From Udaeobacter sp963725505 (GTDB lineage Bacteria > Verrucomicrobiota > Verrucomicrobiia > Chthoniobacterales > UBA10450), in the NCBI GenBank assembly GCA_963725505.1, contig CAVRYN010000005.1, positions 496,001-560,000 on the forward strand: a DNA stretch of 64,000 nucleotides. Direction: 5' to 3'. Shown piece after piece: positions 1 to 8,797 of the stretch. Made by a program: the position numbers and the translations under genes. Numbering within the stretch: the first letter of the stretch is position 1; each line of letters begins with the position of its first letter. Below the pieces are notes generated by a model that made no database searches, was not told the DNA's origin, and saw only the letters and a list, made by a program, of their open reading frames with translations.

Positions 1-1209
1 ATCTTCGAGCAGATCGATCACCCGCTTGAGCAAGCGTCCCGCGCCGCCGCCGTCGATGCTGCGATGATCGAAGCTCAGTGTGATTTGCGCTTCGGTTTTG
101 GGAACGAATTCTTTTTTTTCTTCATGCCACGACGGAATTTTTTTCCCGGCTCCGAGACCGAGCAGCAATGTTTGGTCTGGCAGCGGAATGGGCGTCCCCC
201 ATTCCATTCCGAAGGTCCCGAAGTTCGAAACGGTCGCGATGCCACCGGCTTGCATGTCCGGTGAAATTCGCCGTTGTCGCGCGAGTTCGACGAGGTCCTT
301 GTATTTGGTGGTGAGATCAACAAGTGAAGTTTTATCGGCGGAACGAATCACCGGCACCATGATTCCGTCCTCCGCTTCAACCGCAATGCCGACGTCGATC
401 GAGTTTGATTGCACTACGCGGTTGCCGATCAGTTTCGCAGCTGCGCCCGGGTTTTCTGCGAGCGCGAGGGCGAGAGCGCGCAGAGCGTAAAGACCGGGAC
501 CTGGCTTTGGATCACGCGATTGCCGATCTTGCAGCACCGGGTCGAGATTTACCGACGAGCCAATGGTCGAAAGCGGGCGCGTCCAACTCCGCCGCATCGC
601 ATCCGCCACGCCGGCGCGAATGGCGGAAGCTTCATGCGCGGTCTGTTTCTCGATCTTGTGCAGGAAATTCTCGAGATCCTTAATCGTGACGCGATTGCCT
701 GCGCCAGTGCCCATGATCCCGGCCAAGTCCACCGTTGTTAATTGCAACTCGGCCATGCGTGCGCGCACGCGCGGCGACATGAAAGTGGCGCCTTTCGTGA
801 TTGCCGGAACGGGCAGGTCGCCAACACGCGCGCCTTCGCCGTCGCGCGCGGCGATTTTTCTCTCTCGCGCCGGAGCAACTTCCTGATCAGCGCGCGCGGG
901 AATTTCTTCAGCCACTTCTCGCTGTGAAGGAGGCGGCGCTTGTTTCGCGAATCGCGCCGCGTCTGCCTCGCTCGCTTCTACGTAGCCAATCACTGCACCG
1001 ACTGGGTAGGTCTCCTTTAATTGCACCGTGATCTTGTCAATTTTGCCTTTGCATGGCGTGGTCACGCCCATGACCGCTTTGTTGGTCTCGACGTCGATAA
1101 TTTCCTGATCGTCCACGACCTCGTCGCCAGGTTTTACCTTGATATCGACAATCGTGGCTTCAGCGATCGATTCGCCCAGCTGCGGCATGATGATTGGGAC
1201 TTGCGGCAT
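1..1209 (-). CDS. 2-oxo acid dehydrogenase E2 (dihydrolipoamide acyltransferase), cut at left edge
   Basis: Core acyltransferase of a pyruvate or branched-chain 2-oxo acid dehydrogenase complex; moves the acyl group from lipoyl-lysine to CoA. Reading the minus strand from the ATG at 1209 gives 403 open codons to the window edge. Residues 1-75 are a lipoyl domain with the motif VETNKAVMG, Lys44 being the lipoylation site (the usual ETDKA is ETNKA here). A peripheral-subunit-binding domain follows at about 140-185, and the catalytic domain ends with DHRSIDGG, which holds the His and Asp of the family's HxxxDG site. Only the last few C-terminal residues should be missing. The start lies 5 nt after the E1 stop, so E1 and E2 are one transcript. 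Substrate (pyruvate or branched-chain) cannot be decided from this alone. Confidence 0.93.
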   Translation of the reverse strand, partial: MPQVPIIMPQLGESIAEATIVDIKVKPGDEVVDDQEIIDVETNKAVMGVTTPCKGKIDKITVQLKETYPVGAVIGYVEASEADAARFAKQAPPPSQREVAEEIPARADQEVAPARERKIAARDGEGARVGDLPVPAITKGATFMSPRVRARMAELQLTTVDLAGIMGTGAGNRVTIKDLENFLHKIEKQTAHEASAIRAGVADAMRRSWTRPLSTIGSSVNLDPVLQDRQSRDPKPGPGLYALRALALALAENPGAAAKLIGNRVVQSNSIDVGIAVEAEDGIMVPVIRSADKTSLVDLTTKYKDLVELARQRRISPDMQAGGIATVSNFGTFGMEWGTPIPLPDQTLLLGLGAGKKIPSWHEEKKEFVPKTEAQITLSFDHRSIDGGGAGRLLKRVIDLLED

Positions 1210-1214
1210 GGATT

Positions 1215-3215
1215 CTATTCTCGCAGCAGTGCGCGAGCCTTGGTTGCGATTTCTTTTTCGTTCGGCCGATGCGCGCTCCAAAGATTTGGGTGATACGGAA
1301 TCGGAGTGTCTTTCGCATTGAGACGTTGCGGCGCTGCATCCAGCAGATGAAAACCCTGGCTCGTGACGCGCGCGATGACTTCTGCGGTTGCACCGCCCCA
1401 GGGAAATGACTCGCCGACGCAGAGCAAACGTCCCGTGCGTGCGATGGATGCCAGCACTGTGTCGGTGTCTAGCGGTTTAACCGTGCGCAGATCGACCACC
1501 TCAATTTCGAAACCTTCGCGCGCGAGTTCCTCTGCTGCCGCGAGAGATTCCTGCACCATTGCGCTGTAGCTCACGATGGTGAGATCGCGTCCTTGCCGCG
1601 CAATGCGCGCGCGACCGGTCGGCAAACCTTTGTCCGGCAATTTGTCGGCCTTGAGATGATAATAGAGATATTTGTGTTCGCAGTAGATGACCGGATCATC
1701 AATCGCCACAGCTTCTATCAACATCGTGTAAGCGTCTTCCACTGTCGCCGGCGTCATCACGATCAGTCCGGGATAGTGCGCGTAAATAGATTCCATCGAT
1801 TGACTGTGAAACGGCCCGCTGCCTTTTGTTCCACCGGACGGCAGACGTACCGTGATCGGCACTGGCACGCTTGTTCGCCAGTAATGCGTGCCGGCGTGGT
1901 TTAGGATTTGGTTGAGTGCAATGCTGGAGAAATCGGCAAACTGCATTTCGACAATCGGCCGCATTCCTTGCATGGCGGCGCCAATCGCGGTGCCGACGAT
2001 GGCGTCCTCACTGATCGGCGTGTTCAATACGCGCCCAGGAAATTCCTTCGCGAGACCTTTCGTGGCTTTGAATGCGCCGCCGAATGTTCCGCCGACGTCC
2101 TGTCCGTAGATGAAAACCCGTTCGTCATCACGGAGCAGTTTTGCCTGTGCTTCGCGGATTGCTTCGAGATAGGTGATGCTCATTCGAAAGAATCGACAAG
2201 GTCGCGCGTCGATAACGCGCACCAATCTTCTTTGTCGCCTTCGGGAGCGAGGCTCTTTTTGCGCGGCGGCAATCGCCTCTTCCACCTGCGCGACTGCATC
2301 TTTACGCCAGTCGGCCAGCGTCTCCGCGTCTGAAAGATTAAGGCCGATAATTGTCTGCTCGGCCACCTTCAGGCAATCGCGCGCGAACGGCTGCTGCTTG
2401 ATCTCCTCTGTCACATAACTTGCATCGTCGTGCTCGCCATGACCAGACAAGCGTAGCACGGAAGCGACAACCAATTGCGGCGGACGACCTGCGCGCGCAC
2501 GTTTCACCGCGCCGCCGATTACGTCCAGGCACGCGGCGAGATCGGTTCCATCGAGACTGTAGCCTTCGAAGCCGTAGCCGATCGCGCGGTCAACCAAATC
2601 ATGACACGCGAATTCGCGGTCGTTCGGCGTTGAATAAGCGTAATGATTGTTTGTCGCGACGACCACGAGCGGCACTTGTTCGACAGCAGCGATATTCATT
2701 CCCTCGTGGAATGAACCGGTCTGCATCCCCCCTTCGCCGATGCATGCCAGGCCGACGAAATTTTTCTCCCCTTTAAATCGCTTCGCTAGTAATGCGCCTA
2801 CCGTGGCCGAAATCATCGCGCCGAGATGACTAATCATGGCAAGTTCGTTCTTGCGCGGATGCCCCCGGTGAATGTTGCCGTCGCGTCCGCGCATCGGGCC
2901 GAGGCGCGAGCCGAGATACGTGCGGGTTACGTCTAGCAGCGGTTCGCCAAATGCGGAGCGTCCGGCCTGGTCGCGAATCAATGGTGCGAAGATGTCGCCT
3001 TTTTGCAAAAATAAGCCGCATGCGACGCTGACTGCTTCCTGGCCTTTGCCGATATAAACTCCGCCCGTGATCAACCCGCCGCGGTACAGGCTCACCAGCT
3101 TTTCTTCCAGCGTGCGCGCCAGAAGAATCCAGCGAAACGCTTCGAGGAAGCGTTCGTGCGGCGGCGCGGCCTTTTTGGTTTTTGATTTTGCGCTGCGCGG
3201 CGCCGTCTGAAGCAT
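1215..3215 (-). CDS. 2-oxo acid dehydrogenase E1 alpha/beta, apparent fusion made by a frameshift
   Basis: Thiamine-diphosphate-dependent E1 that decarboxylates the 2-oxo acid and passes the acyl group to E2. The single 666-residue frame carries an alpha part (about 1-320; GEGGMQTGSFHEGMN and NNHYAYSTP are ThDP-site sequences) and a beta part (about 345-666, from MSITYLEAIREA). The linker is very arginine-rich and looks out of frame. Shifting by one base near 2244-2251 gives instead an alpha C-terminus ending EDWCALSTRDLVDSFE and a TGA at 2180-2182 that overlaps the ATG of beta at 2183 (ATGA). The ancestral state is therefore inferred to be two coupled genes, alpha 2180-3215 and beta 1215-2183, joined here by a +1 insertion. 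True alpha/beta fusions exist in other bacteria, so a functional fusion is not excluded. Confidence 0.88.
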   Translation of the reverse strand: MLQTAPRSAKSKTKKAAPPHERFLEAFRWILLARTLEEKLVSLYRGGLITGGVYIGKGQEAVSVACGLFLQKGDIFAPLIRDQAGRSAFGEPLLDVTRTYLGSRLGPMRGRDGNIHRGHPRKNELAMISHLGAMISATVGALLAKRFKGEKNFVGLACIGEGGMQTGSFHEGMNIAAVEQVPLVVVATNNHYAYSTPNDREFACHDLVDRAIGYGFEGYSLDGTDLAACLDVIGGAVKRARAGRPPQLVVASVLRLSGHGEHDDASYVTEEIKQQPFARDCLKVAEQTIIGLNLSDAETLADWRKDAVAQVEEAIAAAQKEPRSRRRQRRLVRVIDARPCRFFRMSITYLEAIREAQAKLLRDDERVFIYGQDVGGTFGGAFKATKGLAKEFPGRVLNTPISEDAIVGTAIGAAMQGMRPIVEMQFADFSSIALNQILNHAGTHYWRTSVPVPITVRLPSGGTKGSGPFHSQSMESIYAHYPGLIVMTPATVEDAYTMLIEAVAIDDPVIYCEHKYLYYHLKADKLPDKGLPTGRARIARQGRDLTIVSYSAMVQESLAAAEELAREGFEIEVVDLRTVKPLDTDTVLASIARTGRLLCVGESFPWGGATAEVIARVTSQGFHLLDAAPQRLNAKDTPIPYHPNLWSAHRPNEKEIATKARALLRE

Positions 3216-3282
3216 CGGGCAATTCTACGCAAGATCGACAATCCCGCGCAAAATTTTTTTTGCGGATCCGCGTTCTCTTTCC

Positions 3283-3417
3283 GGGGAGCACGGGCTATCA
3301 AGCCTGTTCCTTTTCGGCAGCTTGCCGAAAAGCGGGGGGGTGCAATTCAAATTTCGCTCCGCGAAAAATGTCGTCGGCAAGCTGCCGACGATTGCAGGGT
3401 CGCAGCCTGCGCTCCCC
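3283..3417. repeat. five-hairpin intergenic repeat between E1 and smc
   Basis: The ends are complementary (GGGGAGC at 3283-3289, GCTCCCC at 3411-3417). Inside are a 7-bp hairpin next to each end, a perfect 10-bp hairpin with a GCT loop (3310-3332), a 6-bp hairpin TTTCGC-TCC-GCGAAA (3352-3366) and a perfect 8-bp hairpin with an AGC loop (3372-3390). The two central hairpins share the core TCGGCA and face opposite ways. It fills the gap between the divergent ends of neighbouring minus-strand genes. Confidence 0.75.
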
Positions 3418-3427
3418 ACAGAAAAAA

Positions 3428-6400
3428 CTACCGCATCGCCAGCGCGAGCCGTCGCTGGGTCGGGCTACGTTCGCCTCCGTTCGATGCTACTTCGGCGGAA
3501 ATTTGCTGTGGCGCGGTTAGTTTCATTCCGACCAGCTTGCTCACGCCGCGCTCTTCCATTGTCACACCGTAAAGGACATCGGCTTTAGCGATGGTGCGTT
3601 TGTTGTGTGTGATGATAATGAACTGGCTCTGCTCTACAAAGCGCTCCAGCACCCGGATAAAACGGTTGATGTTGCCTTCGTCCATTGCCGCGTCCACTTC
3701 GTCGAGAATGCAGAACGGGCTCGGTCGCACCATGTAAATCGCGAATAACAACGCTACTGCGACCATGGAGCGTTCGCCTCCGCTCAGCAGCGAGATGCTT
3801 TGCAACTGTTTGCCGGGAGGTTTAGCGGTGATTTCGATGCCACAGTTGAGCGGATCGTTGTCGTCCAGTAACGACAGGTCTGCGCGCCCACCGCCGAAGA
3901 GTTCTGCGAACATTTCGCGAAAGTTGATTCGCACCTGGGCAAAGGTTTCGCTAAACAACTTTCTGGTAGTGGAGTTGATCTGCGCAATTACATCGAGCAA
4001 CTCGCGACGCGAATTGGTGAGATCGGTATTTTGCGCTTCGAGAAATTTGTATCGTTCTTCCAGCTCGTCGTATTCATGAACGGCATCGAGGTTTACAGGG
4101 CCCATGTTGTCGAGCTGCGTGCGAAGATCCGTGATGAGTTTTTGAAGATCAACGTCGCTGAGGTGGATCGCGTTCTCCGAATTCGATGGTAAATTCGACG
4201 TGGCTTCCCCGCCATTTATAGCATCGCCAGCGGAGCGGTCGATCCGCCTTTTCACTTGCGCCCGCAGGACTTTTTCGAACGCGGGCTGATCGACTACAAA
4301 CGCGCGAAGATCAATCTGGTAGCTGCGCGAAATATGCTCCGCGAGATTGTCGATCTTCATTTGCAGTTGCGACTCGCGCACTTGTCGCTGGGCACGCCGG
4401 TCCTGCAATTCGCCTAACGAATCGCGCAAACGTCGCAACTCGGTTTCGCAATCGGAAATCGTGGAGAGTCGTGTAGCGCGTTGCTCGGCGATTTTCACCG
4501 CGCTCGCTTCTGCCTGCTGGCGCTGCGCCGTCTGACTTTTAATTAACGCTTCCGACTCACGCGACTCCTCAGCCTGTGTGGCCAATTTCGATTCGTACAT
4601 TGTTATATCGGCTTTTCGCACAGCGATCAGCTCCAACAGTTCGGCCTCGCGCGCGCGCATTGCTTCGTGTTGCGCGATGAAGTTTTCATGGCGCTGGCGC
4701 TCGGTCGCAAGAGCCAGCCGCAGTTGATTCATTTTTTCGGTCAACTCTTCTTCGCGCGCTGTGGTTTGTTTCTGTGCGGCTTCGAACGCGGTCAGATCGG
4801 CTTGCTCTTTTCCAAGTTGATCCCGCATCGTTTGCAGTTCGCGCTCCAAGTGCCCGACCCGTTCGTCAGCCGCGGCCACCTGGTGATCGAGCGCATTTTT
4901 GTCCGATCGCAAATTGTCGATCTTGCGTTCGGCCTCGGCCAATTCGCGCTGGAGCCGCAAAGCGATTTCCAGCGCCGCTTTCGCTTCGTCGCGTTTCGCG
5001 CAAAGCGATTCGCGCTCTTTTGTCAGCGCGGCTTCTTCTTTCCCGAGATCGGCAATTTGCGCCTTGCGCTCCAGCAATGACGGCGCGCGCACTTCGCTGC
5101 TGCCGCCAAAGACGATCCCTTCGGGAGAAATAAATTCGCCGGCCAGCGTGGCCATCGCCAGCGTGGGTTCGGCCTTTTTACACTCAAGCGCGTGTTGTAA
5201 ATCCGAGAAAACGACGACGTTGCCGAGCAACTGTCTGACGAGTGGTTCGAGCGACGATGGCGCAATCAGTTTGTCCGTGGCCCAGGCGAGCGCACCCTGC
5301 GGCAGACTTTTTCGCGTTGGTTCTTGCGCGGAGCCTGTCAACTGCGGAATGAACAGCGCAGCCTGGCCGAGCTTCTTTTTCCTGAGTCGCGTGATGATTT
5401 CGGAAACAGCGCTCGCATCTTTTAAAATGACGGCGTGCAGATTTCGACCCAGCGCAGCTTCGATCGCCGGAACGAACTTGGGATCGACTTCCAGATGCGC
5501 CACGAGTGAACCGGAAATCGCCTCACGAAATTTGTCGGGATCGTCCAGACCTTTGAGGACAGCTTGCGAACCTTCAGCCAAGCCTTCGCCTTCTTCATTG
5601 AGCTGACGCAAAACGTCCAGCCGCGATCGTTTCTCCGCGAGCGTCCGCTCGAGCGCGGCAAGGTTCTGTTCCGTTTCGGAGAGCAGTCTTTCTTTTTCGC
5701 GCAGGCTCGCATCGACATCGATCGCTTCGCGCCGGCTGGCTTTATCTGAGACAGCAATATGCCTGGCGAGCTTCTCGCGCGACGCCGTTAACGTTCGAAT
5801 TTGTTTGGCAAGGTGTTCACTTTGAGCGCGGGTCAATTCTCGTCGCGTTTTCGTTCCGGAAAGTTCCTCCTCGAGCGTCGCGATGCGGTTTTCGGATTTG
5901 GACAGCGCGATTTGCAACTCCTGCAACTGTGCCCCGCGCTCGGTTCGATTTTTCTGGATTTGTCCGGCCAGGCTGGCGAGCTCTTTCAACTCGGCTTCTT
6001 TTTCTTTCAACTGCCGCTCGATTTCTGCGATGGAGCTATTCGTTTGCTCGACCTCAGCGGCGTGCTGTTTGCGTTTTTTTCCCGCGTCGCCGATGTCGCG
6101 CTGCGCGCGTTCGACCAGCTCGGCGAATTCTTCCGCACGCTGCCGATTGAATTCAATGCGGCTGCGGTGCGCGGCGATTTCGCTTTCCAGTCGCTGCACC
6201 TCCGCACGCGAATCGGCGATCAGAATATCGATCTTGTCCAGCGCGTGGCGTTCTTCGGTTAGCGCATTTTCGCTGTTGTGGATCTTCTCGCGCGTCGCGT
6301 GCTCGGACTGGGTCAGACGCCCGATTTCTTTGTGACAGCCGGCGAGATCAGCTTCGAGAGCATCAAGCTGTTTGCGTGCGTGATAAGTTTCAACCACGCG

Positions 6401-7066
6401 AAGATCCGCATGCAGCGCCTGATATCGCCGCGCTTTGCCCGCCTGTCGCTGCAACGAACCGATTTGGCGCTTTACCTCTTTGATGACGTCGCCAATGCGC
6501 AGGAGATTTGCCTCGCTGGCTTCCAGCTTGCGGAGTGCCTCGCGCTTTTGCGCCCTATACTTTGTGATTCCAGCCGCTTCCTCGAACACTGCGCGTCGAT
6601 CTTCCGGACGCGAGCTGAGGATCATGTCGATCTTGCCCTGTTCCATCATCGAGTATGCGGCGCGGGCGATGCCCGTGTCGGCGAAGAGATTTTGAATATC
6701 GCGAAGGCGGCAGGGGGTTTTGTTTAACAGATATTCGGAGTTGCCATCGCGATAGACGCGGCGCGTGACGCGCACGTCATGCCAGTCGATTCCGAACTCT
6801 TCAGCACAATCGGTGAACGTGAGTGAGACCTCTGCCAATCCTACGGGCTTGCGTGTGTCCGCGCCGTTGAAGATCACGTCCGCCATCTCATCGCCACGGA
6901 GCGACTTTGCAGATTGCTCGCCGAGTGCCCAGCGGACGGCGTCAAGGACGTTGGATTTTCCACAACCATTCGGCCCGACGATAGCGGTCGTGCCCTCGTG
7001 AAAATTAAAGACGGTTTTATCGGCAAACGATTTGAAGCCGAGTAGCTCGAGTGATTGTAAATGCAT
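3428..7066 (-). CDS. smc: chromosome segregation protein SMC
   Basis: ATP-driven chromosome condensation protein that loads near the origin and partners with ScpA/ScpB. The N-terminal head has Walker A GPNGCGKS (residues 31-38). Long coiled coils flank a hinge at about 510-660. The C-terminal head has the ABC signature LLSGGERSM and Walker B FCILDEVDAAMD. At 1212 residues it is full length for the family. The reading frame is open to 7099, but the ATG at 7066 (MHLQSLELLGFKSFAD) matches the family N-terminus and is chosen. A Gly/Asn/Ser-rich stretch of about 20 residues interrupts the second coiled coil shortly before the C-terminal head. No scpA or scpB is visible nearby. Confidence 0.97.
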   Translation of the reverse strand: MHLQSLELLGFKSFADKTVFNFHEGTTAIVGPNGCGKSNVLDAVRWALGEQSAKSLRGDEMADVIFNGADTRKPVGLAEVSLTFTDCAEEFGIDWHDVRVTRRVYRDGNSEYLLNKTPCRLRDIQNLFADTGIARAAYSMMEQGKIDMILSSRPEDRRAVFEEAAGITKYRAQKREALRKLEASEANLLRIGDVIKEVKRQIGSLQRQAGKARRYQALHADLRVVETYHARKQLDALEADLAGCHKEIGRLTQSEHATREKIHNSENALTEERHALDKIDILIADSRAEVQRLESEIAAHRSRIEFNRQRAEEFAELVERAQRDIGDAGKKRKQHAAEVEQTNSSIAEIERQLKEKEAELKELASLAGQIQKNRTERGAQLQELQIALSKSENRIATLEEELSGTKTRRELTRAQSEHLAKQIRTLTASREKLARHIAVSDKASRREAIDVDASLREKERLLSETEQNLAALERTLAEKRSRLDVLRQLNEEGEGLAEGSQAVLKGLDDPDKFREAISGSLVAHLEVDPKFVPAIEAALGRNLHAVILKDASAVSEIITRLRKKKLGQAALFIPQLTGSAQEPTRKSLPQGALAWATDKLIAPSSLEPLVRQLLGNVVVFSDLQHALECKKAEPTLAMATLAGEFISPEGIVFGGSSEVRAPSLLERKAQIADLGKEEAALTKERESLCAKRDEAKAALEIALRLQRELAEAERKIDNLRSDKNALDHQVAAADERVGHLERELQTMRDQLGKEQADLTAFEAAQKQTTAREEELTEKMNQLRLALATERQRHENFIAQHEAMRAREAELLELIAVRKADITMYESKLATQAEESRESEALIKSQTAQRQQAEASAVKIAEQRATRLSTISDCETELRRLRDSLGELQDRRAQRQVRESQLQMKIDNLAEHISRSYQIDLRAFVVDQPAFEKVLRAQVKRRIDRSAGDAINGGEATSNLPSNSENAIHLSDVDLQKLITDLRTQLDNMGPVNLDAVHEYDELEERYKFLEAQNTDLTNSRRELLDVIAQINSTTRKLFSETFAQVRINFREMFAELFGGGRADLSLLDDNDPLNCGIEITAKPPGKQLQSISLLSGGERSMVAVALLFAIYMVRPSPFCILDEVDAAMDEGNINRFIRVLERFVEQSQFIIITHNKRTIAKADVLYGVTMEERGVSKLVGMKLTAPQQISAEVASNGGERSPTQRRLALAMR

Positions 7067-7221
7067 TGTGGGCCACACCCCGGGCCTCGGCAGCCTCAAT
7101 ACAGCAGCCTTGCCGGGGTTACAAGCGGAAAATCACACAATTTGAAGGGGTTCTGGTCGGGTGCGACCACAGGATATGGGGCCTTCGTCTTGCCGCATAC
7201 GATCGGAATCGCGCGCTTTGT

Positions 7222-7320
7222 CGCCTCTCCCCTTGCGACAAGGGGAGACGATGAAGGTGAGGGGATCGGACAATTGGGCTTCTTAGAGTCGACCCTCCTC
7301 CCCCTCACCGGGGAGAGGCG
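7222..7320. repeat. long inverted intergenic repeat (CGCCTCTCCCC...GGGGAGAGGCG)
   Basis: Purine/pyrimidine-biased imperfect palindrome in the 368-bp gene-free gap between smc and the permease. The left half holds CTCCCCTTGCGACAAGGGGAG, itself a hairpin, followed by GGTGAGGGG; the right half holds CCCCTCACC and GGGGAGAGGCG. A second copy of the same type lies at 52778-52895. Nothing coding is seen in the rest of the gap. Confidence 0.7.
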
Positions 7321-7434
7321 TCCCTCCGCGCATTCCATGCTACGATTCCCCGCCATTCTGAAAAATACGCCCGTGGCGCCAGAAGGTTAACCCGCATTCT
7401 TGCTTTGGACAACTCCATCACTCAGGATGCGCCA

Positions 7435-8766
7435 ATGGCAGATGAATCGCCGGCGTGGATACAGCAAGAAGAGCGCATCGATCATCAGCTGGTCCGCGGC
7501 ATTGGAATTCCAGCTCTCACTGCGAATATCGTCAGCTCGACAATCGGTGCAGGAATTTTCGTAATTCCAGCGACCGTGGCGAGAGGACTAGGACCAGCGG
7601 CGCCACTGGCATTTGTTTGTTGTGCGATTGCGATGGTCTTGTTCGTTACTTGTTTCGCGATTGCCGGCAGCCGCGTGTCATTGACAGGCGGCTTGTACGC
7701 GTACGTCGAAGTCGCGTTTGGTCGTTACGTCGGATTCCTTGCTGGAATGCTTTACTTTCTAACCGCGATCGGCGCGGTTGCCGGCGTCGTGAATGTGTTA
7801 GCAAACTCGGTCGCGCTAGTGGTTCCGTTCCTCGGCGGTCCGATAATGCGCGTAACCGTGATGTTCGCCGTTTACGCGTCGCTCGTGTTGATCAACATCC
7901 GCGGCGTGCGCCAAGGCGCGGGTGCGGTGACCGTGATAACAGTCGTAAAGCTTCTGCCGCTGTTGCTGTTCGTTGGCGTCGGAATATTTTTCATCCACGC
8001 GCCGAATCTTGCCTGGAGCAGTTGGCCCAGCAGCAAGTCGTTAGGCGATGCCGTTATCCTGCTGATTTTTGCGTTCGTCGGAATCGAGGTGGCGTTGATT
8101 CCGAGTGGCGAAGTGAAGAATCCGGCGCGCACGGTTCCGCGGTCGGCTTATCTCGCTCTCGTCGTCACCACTATCATCTATCTCATGATCCAACTCGTCG
8201 CGCAGGGCACCCTCGGCGCCGATCTCGCCAATCATCCTGACGCGCCACTCGCCGAATCGGCAGCAAAATTTCTCGGCAATTTAGGCCGCACAATTCTTTT
8301 GGCTGGAGCCAGCGTCTCAGCATTTGGATTTGTTACGAGCGATATCCTGAGTTCACCGCGAATGGTCTTTGCTTTCGGCCGGGACGGCGCGTTGCCGCAA
8401 TTTTTCGCGCACGTTCATCCGCGCTATCGATCACCTGACGTCGCGATCATTACTTATGCGACGCTCGCCTTTGCGCTGTCACTCAGCGGTACCTTCGAAC
8501 AACTGGCGGTGCTTTCGAACGTCGCCGTGTTGTTGATGTATCTGCTTTGCTGCGCCGGCTGCTGGGTTTTGGTGCAACGCGATGTGCGCTCGGACGGTGA
8601 ACCCTTCAATTTCCCTGGGATGAAAGTCGTGCCAGCGCTGGCGATCGTCGCGATCATTTGGATTCTCGCGCACGCGACGGCTCGGGAATTTGTGGTGACG
8701 GGAATCGTGCTCGCTCTCGCATCGATTGTGTATCTCATCCGTGTCCAGCTACGGTTGAAATCATAG
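7435..8766 (+). CDS. APC-family amino acid permease
   Basis: Inner-membrane amino-acid transporter of the APC superfamily. The N-terminal membrane segment carries the family motif STIGAGIFVIP, the unwound substrate-binding helix of this fold. About 12 hydrophobic helices follow over 443 residues, the normal length. The frame is open from a TTG at 7405, but the ATG at 7435 is preceded by CAGGA at a reasonable distance and is preferred. It stands alone, downstream of a repeat-filled gap and 31 nt before the M20 peptidase gene, so the two may be cotranscribed; uptake plus dipeptide hydrolysis would make sense, but this is inference. The substrate is unknown. Confidence 0.87.
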   Translation: MADESPAWIQQEERIDHQLVRGIGIPALTANIVSSTIGAGIFVIPATVARGLGPAAPLAFVCCAIAMVLFVTCFAIAGSRVSLTGGLYAYVEVAFGRYVGFLAGMLYFLTAIGAVAGVVNVLANSVALVVPFLGGPIMRVTVMFAVYASLVLINIRGVRQGAGAVTVITVVKLLPLLLFVGVGIFFIHAPNLAWSSWPSSKSLGDAVILLIFAFVGIEVALIPSGEVKNPARTVPRSAYLALVVTTIIYLMIQLVAQGTLGADLANHPDAPLAESAAKFLGNLGRTILLAGASVSAFGFVTSDILSSPRMVFAFGRDGALPQFFAHVHPRYRSPDVAIITYATLAFALSLSGTFEQLAVLSNVAVLLMYLLCCAGCWVLVQRDVRSDGEPFNFPGMKVVPALAIVAIIWILAHATAREFVVTGIVLALASIVYLIRVQLRLKS

Positions 8767-8797
8767 GCAAACACGAAAAAGCGATTAGCTTGTTGCC

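Noticed and set aside
1215..3215. A natural E1 alpha-beta fusion protein
   Set aside because: The linker is out-of-frame-like and the +1 frame restores a proper alpha C-terminus with an ATGA overlap; kept as one feature only because the frame is open.
4667..6262. Large plus-strand ORFs antisense to smc
   Set aside because: Composition dominated by Phe/Arg/Leu runs as expected from reverse reading of a coiled-coil gene; no starts or motifs.
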